This document shows, one piece after another, positions 1 through 12,157 of a DNA stretch of 59,501 nucleotides (position 1 is its first letter; the number at the start of each line of letters is the position of its first letter). A program made the position numbers and the translations under genes. The notes beneath the pieces are model-generated. The model ran no database searches. It was not told where the DNA came from and saw only the letters and a list, made by a program, of their open reading frames with translations. Source of the DNA: Zygnema cylindricum (lineage: Eukaryota; Streptophyta; Zygnematophyceae; Zygnematales; Zygnemataceae); assembly GCA_037447655.1 (NCBI GenBank), contig JBBHKE010001484.1, positions 238,147 to 297,647 on the forward strand. The letters are read 5' to 3'.

Positions 1-250
1 TTACTTATCACATGATGGCACAGTTTAAACGCTGCGAAACAGCGCAAGGGAAACTAAACGCTTTATTTATCGAATGATGTCATGGCACAGTCTAAACGCT
101 GCGATTAGTACTACAGTGCATGAAGGTGCTACGGTTTCTCATGTTTAATGTACTTACAACCTAATAGAAAAACATTCTAAGCGCTTTACTTATCACAATC
201 ATGGCACAGTCTAAACGCTGCGATTAGTACTACGGTGCATGAAGGTGCTA
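1..250. repeat. Diverged tandem repeat, unit about 122 bp
   Basis: A partial copy (1-45) and two longer copies (about 58-179 and 180-250) share the core ATGGCACAGTCTAAACGCTG, followed by GATTAGTACTAC and GCATGAAGGTGCTA. The third copy stops in a poly-T stretch near 283. No gene is visible. It lies about 1.6 kb upstream of the SEC12-like start codon. Confidence 0.75.
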
Positions 251-406
251 TGGTTTTCATGTTTCTTGTTATTACAACCTTTTTTTTTCATGTTTAAAAA
301 GAAAAAAAAACCAAAAAACAAACTTGCTGGCATTGACTGGCAAAAAAAAAAGAACCACTCAGTTGGCTGGCATTGGCGGGCTGGGGGTTACGTGACATCA
401 TGATTA

Positions 407-597
407 GCGTCGCAAATCTGACACGGTACTGTAGTAAGCTATTTATTTCGCAAATCAAAGGGAACGCGACAAAGCGTCGCAAATTTGACACGGTAGTACA
501 CTATTCATTTCGAAAAATTTAAGGAACGCGACAAAGCGTCGCAAATCTGACACGGTAGTACACTATTCATTTCGCAAATCTTGGGGAACGCGACAAA
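407..597. repeat. Three tandem units of 67, 62 and 62 bp
   Basis: Units at 407-473, 474-535 and 536-597 each start GCGTCGCAAATYTGACACGG and end GGAACGCGACAAA. They differ by small indels and substitutions. No coding capacity is apparent. Between 598 and 1233 I see only AT-rich sequence with poly-T and poly-A runs and many CGTAC/GTACG words. Confidence 0.85.
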
Positions 598-1233
598 TTG
601 TAATTATTGGCTTATTCCGTCGTACATTGCTTAATTTTGTACTTTTTCGGTTACGGGCGGGCACGGTTAGTCGCGAAAAATCAAGATTCGGTTATTTTTT
701 TTTTTCGTAAACGACGGTCGGTTAACGGTTAACAATTTTGGAGTGTGACAAAACTCGGTCGGGTGTCGGTTACTCAGATTTTGAAAAAAAAAAAACGGTC
801 GGTTTCGGGTATGAATTTTTTTGACTTTTGCGACCTCTGCTCAAAGGTGGTGCCAGCAAAACGTCCAAAAAGGACGAATTTTGTTGGCTTAACACAGAAT
901 CGACATCATAATCAATTAATCATAGACCAAAAGTGGGAAAAAGCGTGCAAACGGTACAGTATATTATATTACTGTATTATATTGTACTGAATGAACAGTA
1001 CGGTTATGTACAGTATAGCAGCATCTAATATCTCGTATTCTACGCGTACCACCACTGTTCTCCATAGTTGTTCACACCGTTTAGTGGGAACGATTCAATC
1101 GCTACGAATTGAACGTTTTGAAAAAATCGTAAAAATATTTAATGAAATGTCGTCCGTACTATTCCGTACATGTAAACAAAAATGAATTGTACATATACCG
1201 CAGTTTGAACATTTTCCGTACAGTCCACGTCTC

Positions 1234-1440
1234 TTTTCGTCATAGTTCGTACATTTTTGGTACAATTTCGTACGTTTCCCGTAAAATTTCTGTTCAGTTT
1301 GCCGGACAAAACGTACTTCGAAGTGCAACTTTTATTTTCGTCAAAGTCCGTACTTTTGGTACAAAACCGCACGTTTACCGTAAAACACCGTATAGTTACC
1401 GTAAATTGGCCGTTCAGTTTACCGGACAGAAAGTACATCG
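1234..1440. repeat. Diverged tandem duplication, about 101 bp
   Basis: Copy 1 (about 1234-1334) and copy 2 (about 1335-1440) share TTTTCGTCAWAGTYCGTAC, then a GGTACAA word and a CAGTTTRCCGGACA block. Open frames cross it on both strands, but they share no family feature and follow the repeat, so I do not call a gene. Confidence 0.6.
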
Positions 1441-1800
1441 CGATTTTTTGCGATATTTTCAACGGTCACGAACTATACGTAGCAATCGGAAAAAAGGAAA
1501 AAATCGCACGATTTGAACAACAGCGGTTTTCTCACTTTTCTGGGTACAGTATAGCGTTTGCACGCGTTTTCACACTTTTGATCTATGATCGAATGACTGC
1601 AGGCGCGTTTTGTGACAAAAGCATACCTTCTCTGCGAATCGTCTCTCAAAAATTACTTCGTCAGTTCGTGTGCACTCGCCATTCGGTGAAAGGGCTCCAT
1701 TACTTTTACGTCGTTTTTTGGCACCAGCAGTTCCTCTAAGCCATCCAATCCTCTTTTTCTCCAAAACCGATAACTCTGGGGCCAACTTGAAGAGGCAGGC

Positions 1801-4800
1801 ATGGCGCCTCGAACCTCTTTCCTCAAGGAATCAAAGAAGTATGATGTGCCTCTTTTTTGTGGAGGATGGGCAGGGGATAATTATGTGCTCCTGGGTGGAG
1901 GGGGAGGGGATTCTCGCCATGGCATAAAGAACCGCCTTTTAGTTGCAAAATTCAGCAGTGATACCCGGGAGCTTTCAGAAATAGTAAGTAGTCTTTTCTT
2001 TCTTTCTTTCTATCGGGAGTATTAGAAAAAAAAAACTGTAACTGTTAGAGTGTTATTTCTGCAAGGCAAGTCCCTGTTGGATCTTTTTTGAACGATGTTT
2101 TGCCTTTGTTCAAGAAATTAAATGAAAACAAAACCATTGGTAGGTAAATGAAGCCATATTTCTGCAGGTTTTTTTTTTTAACTCGGTACGATCATGCACA
2201 TAATAACAGCAAATTCTGCTTAAAAGGGTATTGACAGGCCGGTTTTGCTATCAGCAATTAATTTTCTGGTGGATCTTATATATGCGCTTAAGTTGAGATG
2301 CTTCACAGGTTTCACTTTTTGCCCAAAATGAAAAAAAAATGTTCCAATTAGAACTTAATGTTACACTGTGTATAGTTATTAGCGTTAATTTTTATTCAGC
2401 ACTTAAATCCTTTCTCTCCGTGCATACTTGTTGGATTCTTAATCTGATGGTTGCTATGCAAAGGTAAGGACCTGACCTTCCGGTTAGTGATCTCCAAACC
2501 GAAATCGGGCAGGTTTTCACTCAGAGAAGTTGATGAAAGTTGCAAAAAACATTGACTCTATGAACGATACACGTTGCATTGCATGAAACATTGACATAAT
2601 ATTTGTATCACATAAGCAGTGCAACAATGCTTTAAACTTGTAAATTTTACGGATATCGTGTTACGCTTTTACAGTGGTTATTCGTGACTGCTTTGGAAGA
2701 GATGGCAAACTGTGAGAGTCCGATTGATTTTACTTGCTAGGGTTTTTAGGTTTTTTAGGGTTATTTAGGGAAAATCTGGTTAGAATAGCACATTATCATC
2801 GGCAATGTGCCATGGCTGTTTGCAATCTGTCACTTTGGAAATTTTTCTTGGTTTAATAGGTTTTTGGTGTCTTAGGGTAATTGAATGAGCGCTGCATGAT
2901 GCTGGCCAGTAATAATCATAGAAGAAAATTTACGTTTGGTCAAAATATGTACAGTGTTTGGGTATAATTACTTCGATGACTGGCCAGTATCACCAGTAAT
3001 TTATCAATCTTTCAGGTGGAACAGACTATTCAAGTCAATTAGACGCATTTAGAAATTAGAATCCGCATCTTTGTAAGCAATCTTGCTAGTTTACAAAGCT
3101 AAGTTACTAAATTAGAATGTACACTAATGTAATAATGAGACTAGCCTTCCTCAAGTGTTTTCGGTCATCATCAATCTGTCCGTGTCTTTTTTTAACTTTC
3201 TTTTGTGAATACAACCTTGTGCTCAACATTGTCATCATGTGGGGCGTCATCAGGTTCACCATCTATCTACGGGAGATACTCCTCCGTTCAAGCTTGCTGT
3301 GCACCCTGGAGGTGATATTGCCGTGGCTGCTTTTGAAAAGGGCTGCAGGTGAGCTGGTTCATGGGAGTTAATGTTCTTAAGCGTGCAATTCTGTGAATTT
3401 GCTTTGCCGTTTGCTTTTTGCAGCTGGTCGTGTTTGTATTTGCAGCAGCCATGCGAGGACAAGTCCTTTATGGACAAGGAGCTGCTTGAATCCGTAAAAG
3501 GAGACACTGTGGCCTGTGTCAAGAGCCTAGGTACTGTTTAAGTGGCACTGAGGAGACCTTATTCAACCTGTCTTGCCAAAAATATTTTTCAGCTTCTTGG
3601 ATTTTTGAAGGCTGAGGAAAGTATTATAGCAATGTAAGATGGCGGCTCAAGATAAGTAAAATGCTGGGATTTGAGCTAACTTTCATATGCAGGGTCAGCA
3701 GCACGTTTGCAGCCAATACCTTGACCGTTCTAAACGATAAGAGCCCGGATGTAATACACGAATTAATGATGGGTACTAATAGATAACTGCCCATTGAATG
3801 GGGAATGCGTGTTGCTTTCCAGACTATTTGAACTGCACCTTGAGGAGGAGGATAAACTGGTGGCGAGCTCGCGTACGCTCAAAGCATTGGAGGATGCTGA
3901 CGAGCTGAAATTTTTGCTGTTTAGTCAAGATGGAACACTTTTGGCTGCAGGAGGGGAGGTGTGTTAAATTTGGCACCCTGCAACGGCCACAAGGGGGCCA
4001 GTTGACCGTACAGTTTAGCACATATGTTTAAAATGTGATTTCTCAAATGTTTGGAAGAGAAAACTTCCTGCTAGGACTGATTTACAAATAGCATCTGATA
4101 GGTTTCCACACAAGTGTGTTACCATGAGAGATTGTATTAATGTTCTGTGCTAGAGCTATTGATTCTGGATCCAGAAAGAAAACTTGGGAAGGGTTTCAGC
4201 GAAAAAAGCTTTATTAGCTGAGTTGCTTATTTGGATTTTCTGGTTCTTTTCATGTAGGAATGCATTAACAGGATAGTGCTGCTTGTTGTAAACCTTTTAA
4301 TATCGTCTTGACCTTGTTACTAGTAATCTAAATGGGGGTCTAGGTCAGCTTCCTCCATTCAAGAACTTTCAGGGGAGTCGCGGGTAGCTCACAACGTTTT
4401 CGCGTTGGTTGCAATTATATAGGTTTGAAGGAGCACCTTTGCCGTGCAAGGCTATTGCCTTGTTGGCCTGCACAGTATGAGTAAATTTCTGGCCAGATTG
4501 GGGGGCTGGACAGGAAGTGAGTGTGCTGCGTGGGAGGATGGCAGGACAAGTCTCTTCGTGTGTTTCTATGGCCCACCATGGAGGAGAAGCTCTATGTGAG
4601 GGATGCGCATAAAAAAGGATTGAAAGACGCAGACTTCAGGCACGCTCAAACATGCTACTTAGTGGATCGCATAGAGTTGGAAAAGATCCAACTTTTACAA
4701 CATTGCTATTGCCTGCTTCTTTGTGTGTCTTATGAAGTAATAGTAGTTCTGGGACGGATTTTGTGAATTTGCCTGTAGATCATTCCTGACAGTTTGTTTT

Positions 4801-7800
4801 CTGGGTTTGTGACAGCCTGGATGGCACTCTTCTGGCTACAACGGCCGACAGTGGACCATGCCATATTTGGGACGTCACCAAGGACAAGGCTGTGGCCACC
4901 TTGGAAGCACCGCAGGTCAGACTGTCAGTGCTCTAAGATGCTGATCGCTGATGATGGGTAGAGTAGGTGTAGAGATACTGATAGTAGCCATCTGTGGGGT
5001 TTTCTCTCCTTGCTATGGCAAAGGCGAAAGGGCTGGTGGCTATGATCTTTGAAGTTGCATCTATGCAACCTTATTCACCAATTGTGTTAATGGGACTTTT
5101 TTGGTCAATTTCGGACCAAAAAGGATATGTGTGGATATGTGTGGTTGTACAGTTTTCTCTGTAGCAATTTTGTCAAGAAAAGCATCAAAATATTTGATAT
5201 CCATGCACAAAGCAATTTTTAACCTGCTTGGAAGTGTTGGTGGAGGGAGCAGCGGGGAAGCCTTGGCCTGTGTCGATTTGCACGGGATGACCGTCCATTT
5301 CTTTTCACAACTGCTGTACGAGGTGTGGCGTCAACTGGACCTTCTGCGTCTGTTGCCAGTAGCTCATTAGCTTGCCTGCGTATATTAAGTCAGCTCTTTT
5401 GCACCTCGATCAAGCTTTTGGTTATTAGTCTGATTTTTCATATTATTGTTCTTACTCAATGAGAATTGGCTATAGCGGTGTCTGTATGTGTTGATGCCGA
5501 TATATGATGGTATTGAAACTGATGTTTTCACTATGATTATACAGAATCGTCTTAAAAGTACTACGTGGTACCCTTGTGTGCCAGTACCGGTCACGTACGT
5601 CAAAAGAGTAAAAAACATGAAATTTTGAACATATACTTCATCGGATTGACAATTCAGAACATGTCTAAATTATTGTGCGGACTCATTCATGGACCAGCCT
5701 ATCCATGTAAGGGAAATCTGCGTTGCGTACCAGCGAATACAGTCCACTTGCCCCTCGTGTCTGTTTTAATTCAAATGAGTGTGTCTCTGACCCAAAATTA
5801 TAAAATAGTGTTCAAAACACTGATTAGTTAAGTGGCCCATGACGACCCACGTTGCAGAATATAACCTAGTGTTGTTAATTCTAATTAAGTGTTGACACTA
5901 ATAATTCACTAACTCTAGTAGAGATAGGCGGTGTACCATAGTTGTTATGGCAATATTGACCAGGTTGCACTAGTCAGTGCATAGGAGAATATGATGCTTT
6001 TCCGGGTGTTTTGTTACATAGTTGATATGGAGATTTCCTATATCCCGTCTTGTCCATGTCATTTGGAGCATGAGGACATTTGACCAGAGATTTTTCTCCA
6101 TTTTTTTAGATTTTGTGCATTTAGAGAGCAAAAAGTGGCTGCAACGGTAAACATCGCAAACTTCAAGGTTTAAATCCGGCCAAACAACTTGCCAGGTTGC
6201 AAATTTATTAGCGTACAAAACGTACACATGTACTGATTCCGAAAACTTTGGTCGTATCGCATACCGCTCAATGGACTGGTAACCCACAGAATTCGGGGTC
6301 CATACAAGTTGGAACCCACAGTAATGACTCAACCATAGTTTAGGGGTTTTATTTTACGCGTGTAAATGTTCATGATACAAAACCCATTTTATTTGCTTTT
6401 TTTATGCGTGTAGTATTGTGGAGCAACCGATACACCATTTTGACATAAATAAGTGTCAGTTTCAGCCTCGTCACTGTTGTCTCAAATGATAGTGGTTGTG
6501 AAAATCTATTTAATTTCATGAAAATTAACTTGAACTAACAATTTAACGCTAGTTGAGTCAGTCGGACAAAAAAGACTTTCCTGTATATGTCATTAATATT
6601 GACTGTTGAATTCCTTGATGTACACATCAGTCTTGGCGTTTGATCTTCTGACATGAAAAAAACCTGTACTTAACAAGTTTTCCTTTTGCTGGAAAGATGA
6701 TTTGTTTTTTTAACATGGTCTATCCTTGCTGCAACAGGTGGTTGTGGCTGGGTGATCGTTTGGGATACCCGTAATTGGAAGCAGCTCGGAGCTAAGAAGT
6801 TTCATGAGGATCCTATCTCAGCTTTTGCGATTAGCAAAAATGGGGAATCTCTTGCCATGTAAGGAGTACACACTGGAGGATATCAATTTAGGGGTGCCTG
6901 GTGTTCATGTGGTTTGTAAGGTATACGTGTTTACTTCAGAATGAACAGGAGCATGGGCTGGGCAGTAATCAATGATGGTGTGATGGGTGTTGTTTTTTTC
7001 GTCGGAAGTCTTAAAGGCTCCTATTGGTCACGGAATGTGAGTGGTGAACCTGTATGGTTGGGTATGTATAAACCAATCATGGTTGTTGTGAGGATGATGG
7101 ATAAACAGGGGTACAGCAGGCGGTGATGTAGCGGTAATCAATGTGGGAAAGATGACAATTACGCAGAGAGTAAAAAATGCTCATTTGGTTTTTGTTACCG
7201 CTGCCGAGTTTTCTCCAAATTCCAGGTATGCTTATGCGGATCTTTTTATACTAAAAAATTTTTACGTTATGAATTGCTGAGTTGGAGAAAGGGTGGGACT
7301 GAGTCATCGGGTTATTGCATGTTATGATGGTTGAACATTGAGGGTTGTGTCAGTTAGTCTCCTGGTTGCAAAATACTGGCTGTAGAATGCGTCAGTAGAT
7401 GTCTCATGTTGACCCTGTACATGCCTTCTGATGACTTAACACTTTTTTTTCATAGAGCAATGCTGTCAGCTTCTGGTGATTCCAGTGCCCGGGTTACCCA
7501 AGTGACGGTCCCTACTTCGGGCCTCAAAGGTGAGTCTTCCTCTCTTAAAGCCTGTCCGTACTGGCATGGAATGGATTGAAAGTACACCTTTAATTGCTGT
7601 GAGAGTAAAGAAATTATTAGTTGGGGTTTATATTAATTCTAATTCGGTTTCAAATGGCAGTGCTGTTTTTGAACTGTCTCAACAAAATTTATGTATTAAT
7701 ACTCTTTTAGGTTCAAGGTCAAGCATCGATATAGTGTTATTAACTCTGGAAACAATACACGGTGAAGTCTCATAAGGCCAGAGACTGGCAGATCCTGAAA

Positions 7801-8010
7801 ATACTGGCTTTCCTTTCTCCAGAATGGCAGGTGTACCTCATCCTCGTAGTCCTTTTTATCGCCTCTGCAATTCTGGCCGTCTTTGTTTATCACAACTCGG
7901 ACACATTCTGGAACTTTCCTCTTATTCACGACTTGGCATCTAAATTTCCACCTGCGTCCTCTTCCTCAGCATCCACTCAGGAGTCAAAGCCAGACATGAT
8001 TGTCATGTGA
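1801..8010 (+). CDS. STL2P: SEC12-like WD40 membrane protein (Sar1 exchange factor family), 10 exons
   Basis: Reconstructed exons: 1801-1983, 3254-3348, 3823-3958, 4545-4639, 4816-4915, 5253-5322, 6738-6858, 7109-7225, 7456-7529 and 7784-8010. Phases join cleanly to 1,218 nt (405 residues). Residues 32-44 (GGGGGDSRHGIKN) match the Gly-rich K-loop of Sec12/PREB proteins. WD40-type repeats follow, with motifs such as CHIWDV, VIVWDTRNW and SASGDSSARVT. One hydrophobic membrane segment lies at about 346-366, followed by a roughly 40-residue Ser-rich tail ending DMIVM. Length and order resemble plant SEC12-like proteins (STL2P about 390 residues; PHF1 is a paralogue). Family knowledge: Sec12 is an ER type II membrane protein that loads GTP on Sar1 to start COPII coats, and PHF1 helps phosphate transporters leave the ER. 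The STL2P-versus-PHF1 choice is inference, leaning to STL2P on the N-terminus. The first ATG gives the complete K-loop strand. Intron 4 appears to be GC-AG; the others are GT-AG. Confidence 0.9.
1984..3253 (+). other. Intron 1 of the SEC12-like gene (1,270 bp)
   Basis: The donor is ATA|GTAAGTAG and the acceptor is CATCAG|GTTCACC. The intron is T-rich, with short poly-T and poly-A runs. I see no inserted element or coding segment. Introns 2 (3349-3822), 3 (3959-4544) and 5 (4916-5252) likewise hold nothing recognisable. Confidence 0.8.
4640..4815 (+). other. Intron 4, probable GC-AG intron (176 bp)
   Basis: Exon 4 must stop after GACTTCAG to join C|CTGGATGGC and give the expected DFS-LDG of the WD40 repeat. 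The next bases are GCACGC, so the donor is GC instead of GT. The acceptor is TTTGTGACAG. No GT donor downstream in the open frame restores both phase and motif. An alternative acceptor at about 4792 would keep a frame open but insert unrelated residues. Confidence 0.6.
5323..6737 (+). other. Intron 6 (1,415 bp) with a tRNA-like stretch
   Basis: This is the longest intron. At 6135-6182 a stretch reads TGGCTGCAACGG, then about 20 nt later GGTTTAAATCCGG, resembling RNA polymerase III box A (9 of 12 positions) and box B (9 of 11). This could be the head of a tRNA-derived SINE, but I cannot find its tail or a target duplication. The rest is AT-rich and unremarkable. Confidence 0.45.
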
Positions 8011-9018
8011 AAAGAGCAAGTCATCAACATGCTTCATATACTGGAAAGTACAAGAGGCAGTCGATTGGACGTCATTTGAAACTGTTTTTTTACGGATGTT
8101 TGATTGTATAACGTGAATGTTTTGTATAAATGGTTGCTTGATTGAAGCATGTAAAATGTGTGATGAATGGAGTGATTTTAGGTTTTGCATTTACGGTCAT
8201 CACATTATGTTGTTCCCTTCTCAGATGGACATGCAAAAGAAAATGGTTCTCTTTTTTCTCCCCTGGTAAGATTATGCCGAATTGCTTGCAAGGGCCTTAG
8301 TCTTATTTCAAATGCACGTTTGCAAAAAAATGTTTTTTTGAGACCTGGAGGTGTAGCTGTGTATGTATCATTTGGATGTGCTATGTTACTTCTGTTATAT
8401 TATTATTACTTGTACTTCACATTATTTTTATTCTACTATTACTTCTGCGTTTATTGATTGAAAGTTTACTTTTGGATCACTTGAATCTTGCCTGGTTTTC
8501 ATAGGTTTACTACTAGCAAAGGCCGTATCTGAAGAAAAGGGTACAAGTGAGGGTATTGGGTAATGGCCCTTTAGAGGACGGCATTTACTTAGACACAAAA
8601 GTAACTTTGTTCATGATCTCAACAAAAAACCAACTGTTGCAGACCTGAACAAGTACGGTATCGAACAGTAAAGTTGGCTTAGAACTGTGGAGCAACGTCT
8701 TGCTTTCAGTTAGGGCACCTTCTACTTGGTCTACTGCTCCTTGTGCCTGGAACTACTGTGTTGTATTGATAAATTACAGACATCTGGCAAATTATGCTAG
8801 GAAGAAGATAAACTAGGTGATACGGTAATCACGATGAAAAAAATTGGCCTGAAGAAAAGAATTAATTGTACTGCTTCAGAGCAGATTGAATGTTACTTCT
8901 GTAGAAAACTTCAAGAGCTTGTTAACCCTCAAAATGGAAGTAAAATTTCGATGTTACCATTACCTTCAAGCAAGTCTATGCAACCTAGCATAGAAACAAG
9001 TAAGTCTTGACAAAAAAC
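8011..9018 (+). other. 3' UTR and downstream DNA of the SEC12-like gene
   Basis: After the stop at 8008-8010 the sequence is T-rich, with ATGTAAAATG near 8150 as a possible polyadenylation context. No consensus signal settles the transcript end. From about 8460 to 9018 I see no gene, repeat or element. Confidence 0.4.
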
Positions 9019-9057
9019 TAGTGTTGGGTATCGGGTAGTTTCATATCGCGATAATTT

Positions 9058-9081
9058 CGATATTCGATATATCGAATATCG
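9058..9081. repeat. Perfect 24-bp palindrome inside the MITE
   Basis: The stretch is built from CGATATTCGATA and its exact reverse complement, centred at 9069/9070, and can form a cruciform or hairpin. More CGATATATCG words follow at about 9296-9380. Confidence 0.9.
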
Positions 9082-9215
9082 ATCGAACAAATTCCTCGAT
9101 ATATCGTACCGGGACCAACATAAATTATCGTGATATATATCGCAAAAATTGCTTGACGTACAGTGAGAGTACGGAAAACTGTACGGAAAACTGTACGAAA
9201 AAAACGTACGGAAAT

Positions 9216-9278
9216 CCCCCCCCCCCCCCACTGAGCGCCCGGGGGGGGGGGGGGGGGGGGGAAAAAAAAAAAAAAAAA
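9216..9278. repeat. C14 / G21 / A17 homopolymer block
   Basis: A run of 14 C (9216-9229), ACTGAGCG, CCC, 21 G (9241-9261) and 17 A (9262-9278) sit together inside the MITE. The C and G runs can pair into a hairpin, and the G run could form a quadruplex. Exact run lengths may be assembly-dependent. Confidence 0.85.
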
Positions 9279-9436
9279 TTTAAGATTTTCATTTTCGATA
9301 TATCGTCGATACGATATATCGGCGATATATCGCGATATTTCGATAATCGATATATCGAAGCGATATATCGATTATCGGGTACCTAAAATTCGGTACATAT
9401 TGAATATCGGCAAGTGGTCCTCGATACCCAACACTA

Positions 9437-9900
9437 CAAAAAACTCTTGATTGTGCACGATTTCTGTAACCAAAATGCCAAGACTAAAATCCTGGGTGTG
9501 TGTCAATCTTGGTACACCTAAATTCTTTTCTATGGGAGATATGAAATTTGACATCATACAGTAGAAAACCGTATTTGCCTAATCGGCTCAATATATCAAT
9601 TACCATGACTCTTCAGGAAAGTGTATATTGATTATCGGCAAACCTTGTTCCAGTTAGCTTTAGCAACTCTGGCTCAACACCTTACTCCTCTCAGTACGAG
9701 GCACCACATGTAATTTACCTTGTTCCCATAAGAATTCCTTGCATTGGATATATTGCATAATCATTCACCTTAATGGCTCCAAAGCCCTTACCAAAGCGCA
9801 AAATAATACAACAAAATCTCGCCACTTCGTCACTCCCGTGTACACATAAATTACAAAAGCAAGAAAGACTACCAATTACTGCAAAGGTGCGGGAATATTA
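9437..9900. other. Intergenic, nothing recognised
   Basis: AT-rich sequence between the MITE and the degenerate repeat region. No open frame with family features and no repeat structure seen. Confidence 0.5.
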
Positions 9901-10571
9901 GCAGAGTACTAGGCAGCGTAATCCCTCCTCGACCACTTGCCTCCCTATCTCTTCCTTCCCCATCCACATTGACATCTCCTCTTCCCAGTTGTTTCCTTCT
10001 TTGTATAACAAACCTCTTACCCCACCTGGTTAAACCAGATTCACATTGCTGCCTCAACTGTCACATACATCAACTCTTCGATACCACATGTTGGCGATGT
10101 GTCACACCTTCCCTCCCGCGAGGTCGATTTCAACTTCGAGACTATTCTTCGCCACGAGGTTGTGAGTGAGTATTCCCATCCTTACACATATTTTGACGAT
10201 CTGTCATTCACGTCGACCTTTCATCATATCCGCACATGTTAGTCTTACGTCTCCGGAAGCTTCCTTCCCCTTCCTATTTTCCTTTCATGTGCACTTCAAC
10301 ATGTCTTCTCGAACAAAAGAAACAAACATAAAAATCCCATCTCTATTATGTTTCTCACCCATTGAGCCCCCGCACTTAACCCCCCTCCCCTCCCTATTCC
10401 TCAGTCCTCTTCTTTCATTTTCATCGTTCACCCCTTCTTTTCCCTTCCATTTCTATATGTCCTCCCTTTCTTCACCAATCATGTTGAGCACCTTAATTGG
10501 CCCATCCCTTCCATATGCACTTCCTCGCATGTCGAAACCTACCACCACTTCCTAGGGATAGCAAGGCTTTG

Positions 10572-10648
10572 GTCAAAGAGATTGAGTTTGGTCAAAGAGA
10601 TCGAGTTTGGTCAAAGAGATTAAGTTTGGTCAAGGAGATTCGGTTTAC
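10572..10648 (+). repeat. Four 20-bp tandem copies
   Basis: The unit GGTCAAAGAGATTGAGTTT is repeated about four times with single-base changes (last copy GGTCAAGGAGATTCGGTTT). It lies in the degenerate LINE-like region; no function is evident. Confidence 0.8.
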
Positions 10649-12157
10649 GGAAGCCCCTAAACTCATTTACAAAAAAGGCTAAAGATCTACGGCAATGGAA
10701 TTGCTACCAGGGTAACTCTTGCGAACCCTTCTTTCCTTCCTTTGATAACCCTCCACAACTTTCTCCTACCCACATTCCATCCGAACCTCTTAGCGAGGCA
10801 CAAGTATTTGTTCGATATTTTAGAGTGCTATGAGGATTTTGTCCTATATTTTATATACTCACATTCTCCCTTGAGGTAATTTTGGTGCAAGTCGCTATTC
10901 ACCTTCCTTTCTCACATATTTACACCTGATCCGACTCCGTGCTTGCTACTCCATTGCATCTCCTCCTTCTGCTTCCTCCTTCTCAGTGTTTATCCGACCT
11001 GACTCACGTGGGAGTAGCGAGGCTAGTGAGAACAAAAGCAGATGTTGGAGGTTTCTTAATAGGAACTGAAAAGCCATGCATGTTAAACATAAGCACGATG
11101 TTTCTAGACCATCCACTATGGGCCACCACCAAAACGTTTATAATTTCAGCTCGACCCTTTGAGCCCTCTAGCTTCCACACCTTCCACCTTTTTGTCCACA
11201 TCCATGCACACTTTTGAGCCCTATAAGTCGTCTCAACTTAGACCGAGACGCGTTTTTTCGAACGATATCCACTTCTCTTCTTCTTTTTTTGGAGGTGCCT
11301 CGACAATGGTTTATGGGTTATTGTGCCACAACTTGCCACCGGTGTTTCTGGGTAGTATTTTTTTGCATGCTCTTTGTGTTTACTTGGTAACCCGCTGGGC
11401 CAATGTTTATTCACGGATATGTGATCTACTTCACGGCGTCCCATGGGAGCTTGTCATGGAGCTATCTTCAAAGATTAATGCGCCATGTACATTCCACTAT
11501 TGTGCTCCTTTCCACATCAATGGGTAAACACTCGTAGAGGTAATTAAACGAAGGTTGGAGAGATTTGAGATTTGTTGGATCACTATCTGGATTAAGTGTT
11601 CTTTCAAGTTTAAGTTTTGAATGGTGTAAACACTGGCGACTTGTATATTTAATTCTTAGAGGTAATGGCAACTCCCTCGGTACTTGAATTTCTTTCCGTG
11701 CGATTATTTTCCTTAGACCTATCCCCAAAATGTAGCCGTCCACTTTCTTTCCAATCTCTAAGTTTTATTACTCGTCTACATTCGTTCTCTATTTTGACAC
11801 TTATCATCGGACCCTTTATTAACTTTCAGTTATTTCATGGAGCACTTGACCAGTATCGACCTTTCAATGTACCCATCAGAGTGTATACATTTAAACCTTT
11901 CACTTTGAATGGATTTAAGTTTTTCACATGAATTTAAATTCATGCCTTCTACGTATGAAAACACAAACCATCTACATTTATTCGGTGACCTTCTAAGCTC
12001 CTTCTTTTTTGTATTCCACCTCGCTGATGACTTTCCAAACCTTCTTTATCCTTAGGTAGATTTTGCTTGCTTAAAAGGGTGCGCCCCCCATCACCCGTTT
12101 TACCTTCCCCGCACTTCCCCTCCCACCACCAAATTTGTCTCGTCTCTTTTTGCCTTT

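Larger units (their letters stand above)
9019..9436. mobile_element. hAT-type MITE (418 bp)
   Basis: Both ends carry the same 15-bp terminal inverted repeat, TAGTGTTGGGTATCG at 9019-9033 and its reverse complement at 9422-9436. Identical 8-bp flanks CAAAAAAC lie at 9011-9018 and 9437-9444. An 8-bp target duplication is the signature of hAT transposases. The element has no coding capacity, so it would depend on a transposase elsewhere. Its interior is built from CGATAT/ATATCG words (a perfect 24-bp palindrome at 9058-9081), short GTACGGAAAACT repeats and a C-run/G-run/A-run block. Confidence 0.9.

Noticed and set aside
1257-1739. 160-codon open frame upstream of the SEC12-like gene
   Set aside because: It follows the 101-bp tandem repeat, overlaps frames on the other strand and shows no domain.
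3424-3530. Possible extra exon between exons 2 and 3 of the SEC12-like gene, with CAG acceptor and GTACTG donor and an open frame
   Set aside because: Its 107 bp would shift exon 3 out of frame; direct joining of 3348 to 3823 gives GCRLFELHLEEED, matching the family.
5970-6332. 120-codon minus-strand open frame in intron 6
   Set aside because: No family motif; lies inside an intron and over a tRNA-like stretch.
8185-8457. 90-codon open frame after the SEC12-like gene
   Set aside because: T-rich tail coding Tyr/Phe/Leu runs; no supporting feature.
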